A stretch of 26,401 nt of DNA from CAYOFK01 sp964403185. GTDB taxonomy: Bacteria > Bacteroidota > Bacteroidia > Bacteroidales > VadinHA17. This document shows positions 15,164 to 24,633 of this stretch, piece by piece (position 1 is the first letter of the stretch; each line of letters starts with the position of its first letter). The notes beneath the pieces were generated by a model. The model was not told the DNA's origin. It did no database searches and saw only the letters and a list, made by a program, of their open reading frames with translations. The stretch spans positions 1 through 26,401 of the forward strand of contig CAYOFK010000015.1 of the NCBI GenBank assembly GCA_964403185.1, read 5' to 3'. Both the position numbers and the translations under genes were made by a program.

Positions 15164-17128
15164 ATGATGAAAAAGAGTATTCTATCTGTACTTGTTATTC
15201 TGACTATCACCGTGGGTCAGGCTTTTACTCAGGTGTTAAAGCCGGTACAATGGGAATTCTACCTGGAGACTCTAAGTGATAATGAATTCAACCTTGTGTT
15301 TGAAGCAAACATTGATGATAACTGGCACCTGTATGCCCAGGAAATCCCCCCCGGAGGCCCCATCCCAACATCTTTCACATTTACAGAATCCGATGATTAT
15401 GAGCTTGTGGATGGTGTTGTGGAAATGTCTGAGGCAGAAGAAAAATTTGATGCCAGTTTTGAGATGGATCTGAAACTCTTTTCTAACCAGGCCATCTTTA
15501 AGCAAAAGATACGTTTCAGTACCAACCGTCCTTTTAAGATAGAGGGTTTTGTGGAATTTATGACCTGTGACGATGAACGATGCCTCCCACCTGCTGAAGA
15601 AGATTTCAGCTTTGCTTTTAATCAAAAATCAGATCCGGCCGTAGCGCCCCTGATAAATTCTGAGACTCCCGGATCGAAAGGCATGCTGGGATTCTTTCTG
15701 ATCTCAATTTTAACCGGACTGGCAGGGATCCTTACACCATGTGTGTTTCCAATGATCCCAATGACCGTGGCCTTTTTCTCGCAGGGCTCAGAATCACGTG
15801 GAAAATCCATCGTTAAAGCATTCATTTTTGGACTGTCCATCATGCTGATCTATACTTCAATCGGAGTGATCGTTTCACTCACCAGTGCCGGAGCCGATTT
15901 TGCCAATAACCTGAGTACACACTGGATCCCCAATACCTTATTCTTCCTGTTATTTCTGGTGTTTGCAGCTTCATTCCTGGGAATGTTCGAATTGGTATTG
16001 CCGAGCAGTCTTGTGAATAAAGCCGACAAACAAGCGGATAAAGGCGGTTATGTTGGTGCATTCTTTATGGGATTAACCACTGTATTGGTGTCTTTTTCAT
16101 GCACCGGCCCTATCGTAGGTGCACTGCTGGTGGAAGCAGCATCCGGCGATGTGGTGAAACCCGCACTGGGTATGTTTGGATTTGGATTTGCTTTTGCACT
16201 GCCCTTTACCATCCTGGCGATATTCCCGTCGTGGTTGAATAAATTGCCCAAATCAGGGGGGTGGCTGAATTCAGTGAAGGTCGTGCTTGGATTTATTGTA
16301 CTGGCCTTCAGTATGAAATTCCTGATGACTGTCGATTTAACCTACCATCTGGGAATTTTCACAAGAGAAATCTACCTGACTATCTGGATCGTGTTGTTTA
16401 CCCTGATGGGTTTTTATCTTCTCGGAAAGATCACATTTCCGCACGATAGCGATGTTTCCCATATCAGTGTCCCCCGGTTAGTGCTGGCAATCATTTCATT
16501 TGTTTTTGCACTCTATATGGTCCCGGGACTTTTTGGGGCCCCTCTGAAGGCAATCTCAGGCTTGATCCCACCCATGGAACGGCAAAGCTTTAACCTGGGC
16601 GACAGATCTGGCGCCTATCCTCAACCGGCAAAAGAGGAGACCGCGTCCTCCCTCTGCGAAGACCCGAAATATGCTGATTTTCTGTATTTACCCTACGGAC
16701 TGGAAGGCTATTATGACTATGAACAGGGCATGGCCTGTGCACGGGAATTAAATAAACCGGTTTTTCTTGACTTTAAAGGGCACGCATGCAGTAATTGTAA
16801 AGAAATGGAAGCAAAGGTGTGGTCGGACCCCGCCGTCTTAAAAAGACTGCGTGAAGAATTCGTCATCATTGCATTGTATGTGGATGACCGGACCAAACTG
16901 CCGGAAGATGCATGGGTCACCTCTTCCGTGGATGGGAAAATCAAAAAAACCATTGGCAAGATAAACGCCGACCTGCAGATCTCTATGTTTAAAGTCAATT
17001 CACAACCTTACTATGCCATCGTGGATCATAACGGAAAATCACTGATCCAGCCTACAGCCTATGATCTTAATGTAAATAATTACATCAGTTTTCTGGATGC
17101 GGGAATAAAAGCCTTTAAAGGCAACTGA
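15164..17128 (+). CDS. dsbD: DsbD-type thiol:disulfide interchange protein
   Basis: A 654-residue inner-membrane protein that passes electrons from cytosolic thioredoxin to periplasmic thiols. All three DsbD parts are present. A signal peptide (1-22) leads to an N-terminal immunoglobulin-like domain (about 25-155) with C135 and C140. The membrane domain (about 172-460) has about eight helices and the redox pair C193 (L-T-P-C-V-F-P) and C313 (S-F-S-C-T-G-P). The C-terminal thioredoxin-like domain (about 510-650) has C542-x2-C545 (H-A-C-S-N-C-K). The track begins at a TTG 33 nt earlier; the ATG pair at 15164/15167 gives a proper signal peptide. It is 42 nt from rng. It may supply reductant for cytochrome c maturation or other periplasmic thiol proteins; the client is not shown. 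Confidence 0.92.
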   Translation: MMKKSILSVLVILTITVGQAFTQVLKPVQWEFYLETLSDNEFNLVFEANIDDNWHLYAQEIPPGGPIPTSFTFTESDDYELVDGVVEMSEAEEKFDASFEMDLKLFSNQAIFKQKIRFSTNRPFKIEGFVEFMTCDDERCLPPAEEDFSFAFNQKSDPAVAPLINSETPGSKGMLGFFLISILTGLAGILTPCVFPMIPMTVAFFSQGSESRGKSIVKAFIFGLSIMLIYTSIGVIVSLTSAGADFANNLSTHWIPNTLFFLLFLVFAASFLGMFELVLPSSLVNKADKQADKGGYVGAFFMGLTTVLVSFSCTGPIVGALLVEAASGDVVKPALGMFGFGFAFALPFTILAIFPSWLNKLPKSGGWLNSVKVVLGFIVLAFSMKFLMTVDLTYHLGIFTREIYLTIWIVLFTLMGFYLLGKITFPHDSDVSHISVPRLVLAIISFVFALYMVPGLFGAPLKAISGLIPPMERQSFNLGDRSGAYPQPAKEETASSLCEDPKYADFLYLPYGLEGYYDYEQGMACARELNKPVFLDFKGHACSNCKEMEAKVWSDPAVLKRLREEFVIIALYVDDRTKLPEDAWVTSSVDGKIKKTIGKINADLQISMFKVNSQPYYAIVDHNGKSLIQPTAYDLNVNNYISFLDAGIKAFKGN

Positions 17129-17158
17129 AAAACCGGTGAGTTTACCATCGTTTATTCT

Positions 17159-17269
17159 GGGGCTGTATCAAAAGTCAATAGAAAATATAACCACAGAGTA
17201 AAACCGCCTGGCGCTTAAGTTCATCAGTTAGTAAATAACGACAGATATGCCCGCTTTTGATACAGCCCC
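17159..17269. mobile_element. 111-bp MITE-like element with 16-bp perfect terminal inverted repeats
   Basis: GGGGCTGTATCAAAAG (17159-17174) is matched exactly in reverse complement at 17254-17269. The symmetry stops at once on both sides, as expected of element ends. The interior (79 nt) has no reading frame of note. Ends of this GGGGCTGTATCAAAA type resemble those of IS1182-like insertion sequences (recalled, not searched), so this may be a non-autonomous derivative or deletion relic. I see no clear target-site duplication: the left flank ends TTCT and the right begins TTAG. It sits 30 nt past the dsbD stop. Confidence 0.72.
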
Positions 17270-17318
17270 TTAGCCCATGTTAACGCAAGTTGCCTGATAG
17301 TAAGCTGAAAATCAAACA

Positions 17319-17375
17319 AGAAGAACGTCATCCTGAAACCTGGCCTGCGCAGCAGGGCAGGGGTTCAGGATCTCA
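17319..17375. repeat. 57-nt palindromic repeat, copy 2
   Basis: Matches 7845-7901 at 53 of 57 positions in the same orientation. The stem arms ATCCTGAA/TTCAGGAT and CCTGC/GCAGG are unchanged in both copies; all four differences fall outside them. It lies between the MITE-like element and the DUF4249 stop in the convergent dsbD-DUF4249 gap, the same kind of location as copy 1. Confidence 0.85.
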
Positions 17376-17412
17376 CAAAAATTTCACAAATATTTAATTC
17401 CTGAACTGTCAG

Positions 17413-18222
17413 TTATTCTTCGATGGAAAGTATTGCTGAATGTGTTGTTTCAGCATAGGCGTAAAAAAAGCCAAGTGCTCCATTGCTGATATTCCCCAGG
17501 ATGTTGGCAGGTGCCGCCTGAAAAGGATCGTCAGTATATAGTGTTTCTTTGATAATGGCAATGCAATAGTTGTAATAATCCTTTGGAATAGAGACCATTT
17601 GCAGGGTCACCCAGCTTCCCTGGCGCGCAGTTAGAACCTGTACTCTCAACCCGTTGATGTAAGAACCGTTAATAAACTTGTCACTTGCAAAATAAAGCTT
17701 CAGGAGACTGTTTGTGAGGTAGATGTTTTCATTATATACACCCCAATAATAAAAATCGCCGGGAAACGGATGCTCCTGTGCATACAACTTTACATAATAA
17801 TACTCTTTATCATCTTCATGTGTTTCAAACTTAATGGAGTCTATGAATGGCTTTCTGGGCATGGTTGATGCGGCTTCAAATACCTCTCCGTCAATTTCAG
17901 CTGTCATATAGTAAGAACGTCCGGGCCTTCCGGCGATTTCCTCAATACTCACATAATTTCCATTCCCGGCATCAATGTACGGGAAAGTATTAACTGAGTC
18001 TGTGACATAAACAGTGGCTCCTGCCACTCCCTCAGTTCGTTTATTTTCAAAATAGCTGGTCGTTTTTGTAATCCTGATTTTCTGACGTTCTGCCAAATTG
18101 GAAAAAGTACCCTCAAAGACAAAGCGGATATCGCTTTCATCCAGTTCAATGTTTATTTTTTCTGTGCACGAAACAAAGACCAGAGCCATGAGAAGAATGC
18201 CATATTTTATAGTTGTGTTCAT
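17413..18222 (-). CDS. DUF4249 outer-membrane-associated lipoprotein
   Basis: A 269-residue lipoprotein: hydrophobic leader with lipobox V-F-V-S-C19, then a beta-rich body. It resembles the DUF4249 family, which is usually encoded beside a TonB-dependent receptor and is thought to act as its surface or periplasmic partner, analogous to SusD. Motif-like phrases are V-F-E-G-T-F-S-N near 35, G-V-A-G-A-T-V-Y-V-T-D and G-N-G-N-Y. It is the last gene of the minus-strand unit, 5 nt after the receptor stop, so the two are cotranscribed. The ligand is unknown. The length is at the lower end of the family. Confidence 0.8.
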   Translation of the reverse strand: MNTTIKYGILLMALVFVSCTEKINIELDESDIRFVFEGTFSNLAERQKIRITKTTSYFENKRTEGVAGATVYVTDSVNTFPYIDAGNGNYVSIEEIAGRPGRSYYMTAEIDGEVFEAASTMPRKPFIDSIKFETHEDDKEYYYVKLYAQEHPFPGDFYYWGVYNENIYLTNSLLKLYFASDKFINGSYINGLRVQVLTARQGSWVTLQMVSIPKDYYNYCIAIIKETLYTDDPFQAAPANILGNISNGALGFFYAYAETTHSAILSIEE

Positions 18223-18227
18223 GATCT

Positions 18228-20558
18228 TCAGAACCTGAAATTAAAACTGAGTGAAGGAACAAGAGGAAAGATGTACAATTTATAAGCCTCGGTTATGAGT
18301 TCATTATCTTCATTGGATTCAAAGAAATAGAACCAGGCATTTTTGCGGTTGTAAACATTATATATCGAAAAGTTCACATCCCAGTTAAAATCCTGATCAG
18401 GTTTCACCTTCCCTTTCAGGGTGACACTAAGATCGAGCCGGTGGTAAGCCGGTAGAGAGTAAGCATTTCTTTCGGAATATACAGGCACAACAATGTTCCC
18501 GAATTCGTACCTGCCTGTTGGGAAAGTGGCCGGTGAGCCGGAAAGATACAGCCATTGGGATGATAAGTTCCACCGGTTACCGGGACTGTAGGCCAGGAGG
18601 ATTGAAAATTGGTGCCTCCGGTCGAAAGGTGAGGAGAAAGGTTTTCCATTATTGACATCTGCAAAGTACCGTGTGGTCTTTGATAAAGAATAGCTTAGCA
18701 TGCCTCTCAGGTCGCCTGTTGATTTGTTGGCCATGAACTCTATACCAAATGATTCTGAATTTCCAAACCGGAGTTCACCCTCCAGTTCCGGGTTTAGGAT
18801 GATGTTGGCATGGTCTTTATAATCAATCTGGTTTTTCATGTCCTTATAATAGGTCTCCACTGTTAACTCAATATTGATTTTCCTTATTTGCTTCACAAAA
18901 CCAAGGGCTGCCTGTTCGGCAAACTGTGGTCTGATATTGGGATTTGAAGGCATCCAGATATCAATGGGTGTGCCTAAAGAAGTATTGGATATCAAATGCA
19001 GGTACTGGATGGTGTGATTATAACTGGCTTTCAGAGCAGTAGTTGGTGAAAGCAGGATTTTCATCCCCAGTCTGGGTTCAATGCCAAAATAGGAGTTGAA
19101 TAGTTCCCCTTTTTCATATACCGTTGAATCTACTTTGACGAATGCATCATTAAAATTGTAAATGGTAGCTCCGCCTATATTCTGGAATAACGAACCCCTG
19201 ACGCCGTATGTAATAAAAAAATTCGGACTGATCTTTTGCTCGTTTGAAAAATAGATGCCATGCTCAAGAGCCTGGCTCTCAGGAATGGCAAAATCATTAA
19301 AAACTGAGGAATCACCGGCTGCAATAATGTATCCGGGTTTGAATTTCCTGAGTGAAGATGAGATCCCGAATTTTATGGTATTCGAAGGATTGACATAAAA
19401 TGTAAAATCATATTTTAACTGCACATCTGCCAGTGCTGCATTCCATTCAACCCCCGTTATATCTGCTGTTTGTCCAAGCCTGTAATCATACTGGCTGTAA
19501 ATTACAGAAAGATTGGAAAAGATGCGTGATGAGAACAGGTGGTTCCATCTGATTGATCCGGCAATGTTGCCCCAGGTTACATAATAATCATTTCTGTATT
19601 TAAAAACATCCCTGCCCACATAACCGGAGAGAAAAAGCTGGTTTTTCTCATTGATACGATAATTTGATTTCAGGTAAAGGTCGTAGAAATATCCCCGGTT
19701 ATCCCTGACTTCAGGATCTTTTGCCAATGGAAGGAAGATATCAGCATAGGAGCGTCTTGCTGAAATAAGGACGGAAGCTTTATCCTTAATAATGGGTGCT
19801 TCCAGGGTCAGCTTGCTCAGAATGGTCCCTATGCCCCCGGATCCTGAAAACCTGGTGCTGTTCCCCTCCTTTGTGGTCACTTTTAAAAAGGAAGAAAGTC
19901 GCCCGCCGTATTGAGAGGGGATGTCTCCTTTGTATATCCTTGATTCTTTTAGAATGTCAGAATTAAAAATGGAGAAAAATCCAAGTAGATGAGTAGGGTT
20001 GTATATGGTTGCTTCATCAAGAATAACCAGGTTCTGGTCGTAATTTCCCCCCCGCACCACATAGCTGGAGAGACCTTCATTGGTTGCCTGAACACCCGGC
20101 AATAATTGTATGGCCTTTATCAGGTCGGGTTCCCCGGTAATGGCAGGAAGCAGTTTTAATTGTTGGCTTGAAATACGACTGGAACTCATGCGGTTTGAAG
20201 CCAGCTGGGAATGATGCCTGTCTGTGGTGATCTCAACACTTTCAAGTTGTTCCGGACTCTGATATAGTGAGGTATTCAATATAACATCCCCCAGGAGCTT
20301 TACGCTTTTTGTGACATCCTGAAAGCCAATGAATGAATACGTGACCTGATAAGTGCCCGGCGGCAATCCTAAGGAATAAAAACCATAACTGTTTGATACA
20401 GTACCAAGATGCAGGGAATCGATATAAATATTGGCGCCGGCAAGCGCTTCTCCGCTCTTTTCAAGTACGTATCCGCTGAGGACAGATAGCTGGCCGGGTT
20501 TCTGACCGGATGCCATAAGGCCAATGGAGAGTATTAATATAGTTGCTGCATGACGCAT
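18228..20558 (-). CDS. TonB-dependent receptor with carboxypeptidase-like N-terminal domain
   Basis: A 776-residue outer-membrane transporter. After the signal peptide (1-18) comes a carboxypeptidase-regulatory-like domain (about 25-105) with G-Y-V-L-E-K-S-G-E-A-L-A-G-A-N and G-F-Y-S-L-G-L-P-P-G-T-Y. A possible TonB box lies near L-E-S-V-E-I-T. The plug (about 125-235) contains L-P-G-V-Q-A, V-V-R-G-G-N-Y-D-Q-N and Y-G-G-R-L-S-S-F. The 22-strand barrel fills the rest and ends S-F-N-F-R-F, with a terminal aromatic as expected for barrel assembly. It imports an unknown ligand using TonB energy, with the DUF4249 lipoprotein (5 nt downstream) as likely partner. It is too short for SusC (about 1000 residues). 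The lnt gene ends 5 nt upstream. Confidence 0.93.
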   Translation of the reverse strand: MRHAATILILSIGLMASGQKPGQLSVLSGYVLEKSGEALAGANIYIDSLHLGTVSNSYGFYSLGLPPGTYQVTYSFIGFQDVTKSVKLLGDVILNTSLYQSPEQLESVEITTDRHHSQLASNRMSSSRISSQQLKLLPAITGEPDLIKAIQLLPGVQATNEGLSSYVVRGGNYDQNLVILDEATIYNPTHLLGFFSIFNSDILKESRIYKGDIPSQYGGRLSSFLKVTTKEGNSTRFSGSGGIGTILSKLTLEAPIIKDKASVLISARRSYADIFLPLAKDPEVRDNRGYFYDLYLKSNYRINEKNQLFLSGYVGRDVFKYRNDYYVTWGNIAGSIRWNHLFSSRIFSNLSVIYSQYDYRLGQTADITGVEWNAALADVQLKYDFTFYVNPSNTIKFGISSSLRKFKPGYIIAAGDSSVFNDFAIPESQALEHGIYFSNEQKISPNFFITYGVRGSLFQNIGGATIYNFNDAFVKVDSTVYEKGELFNSYFGIEPRLGMKILLSPTTALKASYNHTIQYLHLISNTSLGTPIDIWMPSNPNIRPQFAEQAALGFVKQIRKINIELTVETYYKDMKNQIDYKDHANIILNPELEGELRFGNSESFGIEFMANKSTGDLRGMLSYSLSKTTRYFADVNNGKPFSSPFDRRHQFSILLAYSPGNRWNLSSQWLYLSGSPATFPTGRYEFGNIVVPVYSERNAYSLPAYHRLDLSVTLKGKVKPDQDFNWDVNFSIYNVYNRKNAWFYFFESNEDNELITEAYKLYIFPLVPSLSFNFRF

Positions 20559-20563
20559 GTTTA

Positions 20564-22189
20564 CTATGCAGATGCTTTTTTTCGTCTTTGTATCAGCGTG
20601 GTTACTACTGTGTAAATAAACGTAATAATCCCAAAAAATAATGCAACGCGGCTGACAAAATCACCATGTTGTACATAATAGGTCACCTCTTCATTTGCAT
20701 TGATCTCTGCCCTTATGACATCCGGCACCCACCAGTCAGTGGCCTGTGATATCTCACCTTTCTGATTAATAAAGCAGGAAATCCCGGTGTTGGCCGAACG
20801 GGCAATACTTCTTCTGGTTTCAATGGCCCTCAGACTGGAATAACTGAGATGCTGTTTGTATCCGGGCGTGTTTCCCCACCATCCATCATTGGTTATTACA
20901 AATAAAAGATTGGCATTGTTCTTAACGTAATCCGTGACAAACTCCCCATACACGGATTCGTAGCAGATCATGATCCCAACCCTGCCCCGGCCGGGAGTAT
21001 TGAGAGTTGTGCGCTCATCCTGTGTGCCGTAGCTGCCCGTTGTGCCTCCAAGTTTGATGATGTGTTTTTCCAGACTCCTCAACAATCGTGGAAACGGCAT
21101 CTTTTCCACGCCTACAACAAGTTTTGATTTATGGTAGGTTTGAATTTCAGCAGTGGAGTCAACTTGTATCCCGGCATTGTAAACCTCATAACGACGGTCT
21201 GAATCATTGAATTTCCGTGAAGTAATGGATGGCGCTTCATCATCATTATAGCTGTAATGGGAAGTCACACCGGTAATGTACACCACCTGTGGATATTTCT
21301 CAATAAAGCGTTTTATTCTTTGAATGCTCATGCTTCCATAGAAGTTGTTCTCCCAGATATTATCGTTAATAGCGGTCTCAGGAAAAACAACATAATCGGT
21401 TCCGGAATCTGTAAGGGAGTCCGCAAGATCAAACATCATGGTCAATTGGTCGTAATTTGACAGGCCTCCAAATTTGTCGTTGTATGGATCAATATTTGGC
21501 TGTACTACAACGATATCATAAGGATCAGAATGTTCTTCATAGCTGTGGAACATGATCATCGACAGGATCAGAGGGAAAAATATCAGGATGACTGCAACTG
21601 CAATCTCAAAGATATTATCCCTGAGGTTTTTTTTCAGGATGAAGTCCAGCAGGATGATGAATAAAAGAATGTTGATCATGAGGATCCAGGGAGTGGCGCT
21701 GGTCGCCCCGGTAAATTCATACCACTGGATCAGATTCAGGTCCTTGGCAAAACCATTACCGAGGTTTAACCAGGGCCACGACAAGTCCGCATTTAAATAG
21801 ATGTATTCAAAACCTGTCCAGTAAACGATCAGACTGAAATATCCAAACTTATGACCCAGTGTTCTGTGGGTCAGGTGAAAGAGCCAGAATACCACGGCCA
21901 TGAACAGGGAATTAAGCAAAATGGCAACCACTGCACCGAAAATGGTGGCATTGTAAATCCAGTAGGTGGTGAAAAGATTCCAGATGAAAAATACCAGGTA
22001 AGACCAGTGCAATGAATAAACCGGTTTGTTCAGCTCCCGGTTTTCATATAAATGCCGCTCAATGATCAGCAAGGGGATGAAAGCTACAAATAAAATGATC
22101 CCCGAAAAACCACCCATCCAGGGAAGGATCAACAGGAAAGCACTGAACCCAGATAAAAGGAACAATTGTTTTTTCTTTAATTGCTTCAT
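20564..22189 (-). CDS. lnt: Apolipoprotein N-acyltransferase
   Basis: A 541-residue inner-membrane enzyme that adds the third acyl chain to lipoproteins. The N-terminal part (about 8-215) has about seven hydrophobic segments. The periplasmic nitrilase-like domain (about 225-500) begins V-V-V-Q-P-N-I-D. The catalytic triad is E271 (V-F-P-E-T-A), a Lys in Y-H-K354-S-K-L and C409 (I-C-Y-E-S). The expected N-D-G-W-W-G (434-439) and R-S-I-A-R-S-A-N-T-G-I-S (460-471) are present. A final transmembrane helix is near 510-530. In most families the loop after the Lys reads V-P-F-G-E; here it is V-V-G-V-E, a Bacteroidota-like variant. It sits 10 nt after the EamA stop and 5 nt before the receptor, in one unit. 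Confidence 0.94.
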   Translation of the reverse strand: MKQLKKKQLFLLSGFSAFLLILPWMGGFSGIILFVAFIPLLIIERHLYENRELNKPVYSLHWSYLVFFIWNLFTTYWIYNATIFGAVVAILLNSLFMAVVFWLFHLTHRTLGHKFGYFSLIVYWTGFEYIYLNADLSWPWLNLGNGFAKDLNLIQWYEFTGATSATPWILMINILLFIILLDFILKKNLRDNIFEIAVAVILIFFPLILSMIMFHSYEEHSDPYDIVVVQPNIDPYNDKFGGLSNYDQLTMMFDLADSLTDSGTDYVVFPETAINDNIWENNFYGSMSIQRIKRFIEKYPQVVYITGVTSHYSYNDDEAPSITSRKFNDSDRRYEVYNAGIQVDSTAEIQTYHKSKLVVGVEKMPFPRLLRSLEKHIIKLGGTTGSYGTQDERTTLNTPGRGRVGIMICYESVYGEFVTDYVKNNANLLFVITNDGWWGNTPGYKQHLSYSSLRAIETRRSIARSANTGISCFINQKGEISQATDWWVPDVIRAEINANEEVTYYVQHGDFVSRVALFFGIITFIYTVVTTLIQRRKKASA

Positions 22190-22199
22190 TGCTTAAAAC

Positions 22200-23090
22200 T
22201 TAAATTTCCACAAGTTTTTTCTTATTGACAAGATATACACCGATGAGAATAACAACGATCCAGGAAATCTCGTCCAGAGTAACTCTTTCTCCGTCAAAGA
22301 TGCCCCAGAATACTGCAAATACAGGAATGATATAAGTCACTGAAGCCGCAAAAATGGCGGTGGTGTATTTAATAAGGATATTAAACAGGACCACCGCAAT
22401 TACAGAGCTGAGAAGGGCAAGAATGACAATAAATCCCAGGTTCAGAAAAGCATCCGGAGTGGCAAATGAACTTTTTAAATCAGAGAATAAAAGATAAAAC
22501 CCCCCAAACGGACCGATGAACATGAAAGATAAAACAGCAATACTCAAGCCATCCATACCGGCCAGTTTGTGTTTGATCTCGTTTACACTGATCCCGTAAC
22601 AGAGAGTGGCTGCTACCACAAAAAATGCATACCAGCCATTCTGATTTTGTGCAAGGCTTTGATTCCCCCGGTATATAAGACCAACCGCACCGATAAAGCC
22701 AAGGACCAGCCCGATGATATTTATGAGCTTAATATGACTCTTGTAAAACACCAGACCAATGATGAATGTAAACAGCGGGGTCAGTGAGTTGAGTATCCCT
22801 GCTGTTGAACTGTCAATCTGGGTTTGAGCCTTGGTAAATAAAAATGCAGGGATCCCGTTGCCAATGACCCCGACTATTAATATGGACCTTAGATTATTTT
22901 TGTTGATCTTTTTTATTCTTTTTAAAAGAAAAGGTGTAAAGAACAGGAAGGTAAAAAAAATCCTGAATGATGCCACCTGGGTGCTTGAAAACGATTTCAG
23001 CCCCTTCTTCATGAGGATGAAGGAGGTCCCCCAAATCAAGGCAAGTATAAAAAGCATGGCCCATTGCCAGCCTTTTTTATTCAAATCCAT
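22200..23090 (-). CDS. EamA/DMT-family permease
   Basis: A 296-residue inner-membrane transporter with about ten hydrophobic segments in two repeated halves of five, the EamA architecture. The N-terminus contains L-A-L-I-W-G-T-S-F-I-L-M-K, a typical first helix; the second half starts with Y-A-F-F-V-V-A-A-T-L-C-Y-G. The start is the ATG at 23090; an upstream TTG at 23108 overlaps the -7 box and was rejected. Members export amino acids, metabolites or drugs, and the substrate cannot be read from sequence. It is the first gene of the EamA-lnt-receptor-DUF4249 unit. Confidence 0.9.
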   Translation of the reverse strand: MDLNKKGWQWAMLFILALIWGTSFILMKKGLKSFSSTQVASFRIFFTFLFFTPFLLKRIKKINKNNLRSILIVGVIGNGIPAFLFTKAQTQIDSSTAGILNSLTPLFTFIIGLVFYKSHIKLINIIGLVLGFIGAVGLIYRGNQSLAQNQNGWYAFFVVAATLCYGISVNEIKHKLAGMDGLSIAVLSFMFIGPFGGFYLLFSDLKSSFATPDAFLNLGFIVILALLSSVIAVVLFNILIKYTTAIFAASVTYIIPVFAVFWGIFDGERVTLDEISWIVVILIGVYLVNKKKLVEI

Positions 23091-23105
23091 TTCAAAAATT
23101 TCTGG

Positions 23106-23113
23106 CAAAGATA
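23106..23113 (-). promoter_or_regulatory. Candidate -7 element for the EamA-lnt unit
   Basis: On the minus strand this reads TATCTTTG, a perfect TAnnTTTG, about 16 nt upstream of the ATG at 23090, giving a very short leader. No clear TTTG -33 box is seen. Confidence 0.45.
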
Positions 23114-23174
23114 ACCAATTTGTGCTCTGAATATGATGAAGTGGGATATTACAACGGGCTTTTTGTGAATTTCA

Positions 23175-23182
23175 TAACTTTG
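23175..23182 (+). promoter_or_regulatory. Candidate -7 element for the aldehyde dehydrogenase
   Basis: TAACTTTG fits TAnnTTTG and lies 29 nt before the GTG start at 23212. A TTTG at 23162-23165 is too close (9 nt) to act as the -33 element, so support is limited. Confidence 0.42.
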
Positions 23183-23211
23183 TTTCGGCAATGAATTAAA
23201 ATCAGGTACCC

Positions 23212-24633
23212 GTGAAAAAATATGACATTTACGTTGGCGGATCGTTCAGGAAGACCTCCAAAGCCCTTGAGGTGGTTAATCCTTATACCGGAACCGTTTT
23301 TGCAACTACCTGGCTGGCCGGGGCCGGCGAACTGGAAGAAGCCATACAGGCCGGATTAAACGCTCAAAAAGCCATGAAAGAATGGCCGGCCTTCAGGAAA
23401 TTTCAGGCACTTTCGGCCATCTCTGATGATCTGGCCGCCAACAGGAAAGAACTTGCCGGAATCCTCACTATGGAATCAGGTAAACCAATGCGCTATGCAC
23501 TGGGCGAGATAGACCGGGCATCCCAAACCTTCCTCGTGGCGGCTGAGGAGAGCAAAAGGATCCCCGGCGAGTACCTCCAACTCGACTGGACAACCCCGGG
23601 ATCAGGTAAGGAAGGCTGGATCAAATACTTCCCCATAGGACTGATCGCAGGTATCGCACCTTTTAATTTTCCCATGAACCTGGCAGTACACAAAATTGCT
23701 CCGGCTTTGGCATCCGGGAATCCAATCATCCTTAAACCTTCCCGGTCCACACCCCTGTCTGTCCTGGAACTCGCCAGGATCATCGATAAAACCGGACTCC
23801 CCAAAGGGGCCGTTTCCATTTTACCAATGAACCGTAAAGCAGGAAATCAACTGGTTGAAGATGACCGTTTTCGAATGCTTAGTTTTACAGGATCACCTGA
23901 AGTGGGCTGGAATATGAAAAAGGAAGCCGGAAAGAAAAAAGTGGTTCTTGAATTGGGCGGAAACGCAGGAGTGTTGGTTTCAGATTCAGCAAATAGCAAC
24001 CTTGCAGTCCAACGTTGCCTTATTGGCGGTTTTGCCTATTCCGGACAGGTGTGCATCCACGTCCAGCGTATTTATGTGCATGAATCTTTATTTGAAAGTT
24101 TCTCGCGGGAATTCATAAAGGCTGTGAAAAGTATCAGAACCGGCAACCCGCTGGATCCGTCAACAGAATTATCAGTTATGATAGACAGGGAAAATGCAGA
24201 GAGGGTGGAGGTATGGGTCCGTGAAGCTGTTGAAAACGGAGCCAAAATACTCACCGGAGGAAAAAAGAAAGGCTGCCTGTTTGAACCCACGGTCATTACC
24301 AACACCACTAAAACAATGCAGGTATGTAAACAAGAAGTCTTCGGGCCCGTGGTTGTCCTGGAAAAAGTGGCATCCTTTCAAAAGGGACTCGATGAGATAA
24401 ATGATTCCGCATACGGACTTCAGGCTGGCGTCTTTACCGATAGCCTCACGGAAATGAACCTGGCCTTTGATTGCCTTGAAGTGGGGGGAGTGATCATCAA
24501 TGACGTGCCAACCTTCAGGGTAGACCACATGCCCTATGGAGGTGTAAAGGATTCGGGATTTGGCCGGGAAGGAGTGAAGTACGCCATTCATGAAATGCTC
24601 GAACCAAAACTGTTGGTGAAAAATGTTCTCTAA
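23212..24633 (+). CDS. NAD(P)-dependent aldehyde dehydrogenase
   Basis: A 473-residue ALDH-superfamily enzyme that oxidises an aldehyde to its acid. N152 (P-F-N-F-P-M-N) holds the oxyanion, K175 (L-K-P-S) contacts the cofactor, E247 (L-E-L-G-G-N) is the general base and C281 (S-G-Q-V-C-I) is the nucleophile. The Rossmann motif is S-F-T-G-S-P-E-V-G (224-232). The length is normal. The start is GTG: the only nearby upstream ATG (23191) runs into a stop at once. Q-V-C-I-H-V-Q-R near the nucleophile is typical of lactaldehyde- or glyceraldehyde-3-phosphate-dehydrogenase-like members, but the substrate is not determined. It stands alone, with divergent EamA upstream and a long gene-free gap downstream. 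Confidence 0.92.
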   Translation: MKKYDIYVGGSFRKTSKALEVVNPYTGTVFATTWLAGAGELEEAIQAGLNAQKAMKEWPAFRKFQALSAISDDLAANRKELAGILTMESGKPMRYALGEIDRASQTFLVAAEESKRIPGEYLQLDWTTPGSGKEGWIKYFPIGLIAGIAPFNFPMNLAVHKIAPALASGNPIILKPSRSTPLSVLELARIIDKTGLPKGAVSILPMNRKAGNQLVEDDRFRMLSFTGSPEVGWNMKKEAGKKKVVLELGGNAGVLVSDSANSNLAVQRCLIGGFAYSGQVCIHVQRIYVHESLFESFSREFIKAVKSIRTGNPLDPSTELSVMIDRENAERVEVWVREAVENGAKILTGGKKKGCLFEPTVITNTTKTMQVCKQEVFGPVVVLEKVASFQKGLDEINDSAYGLQAGVFTDSLTEMNLAFDCLEVGGVIINDVPTFRVDHMPYGGVKDSGFGREGVKYAIHEMLEPKLLVKNVL

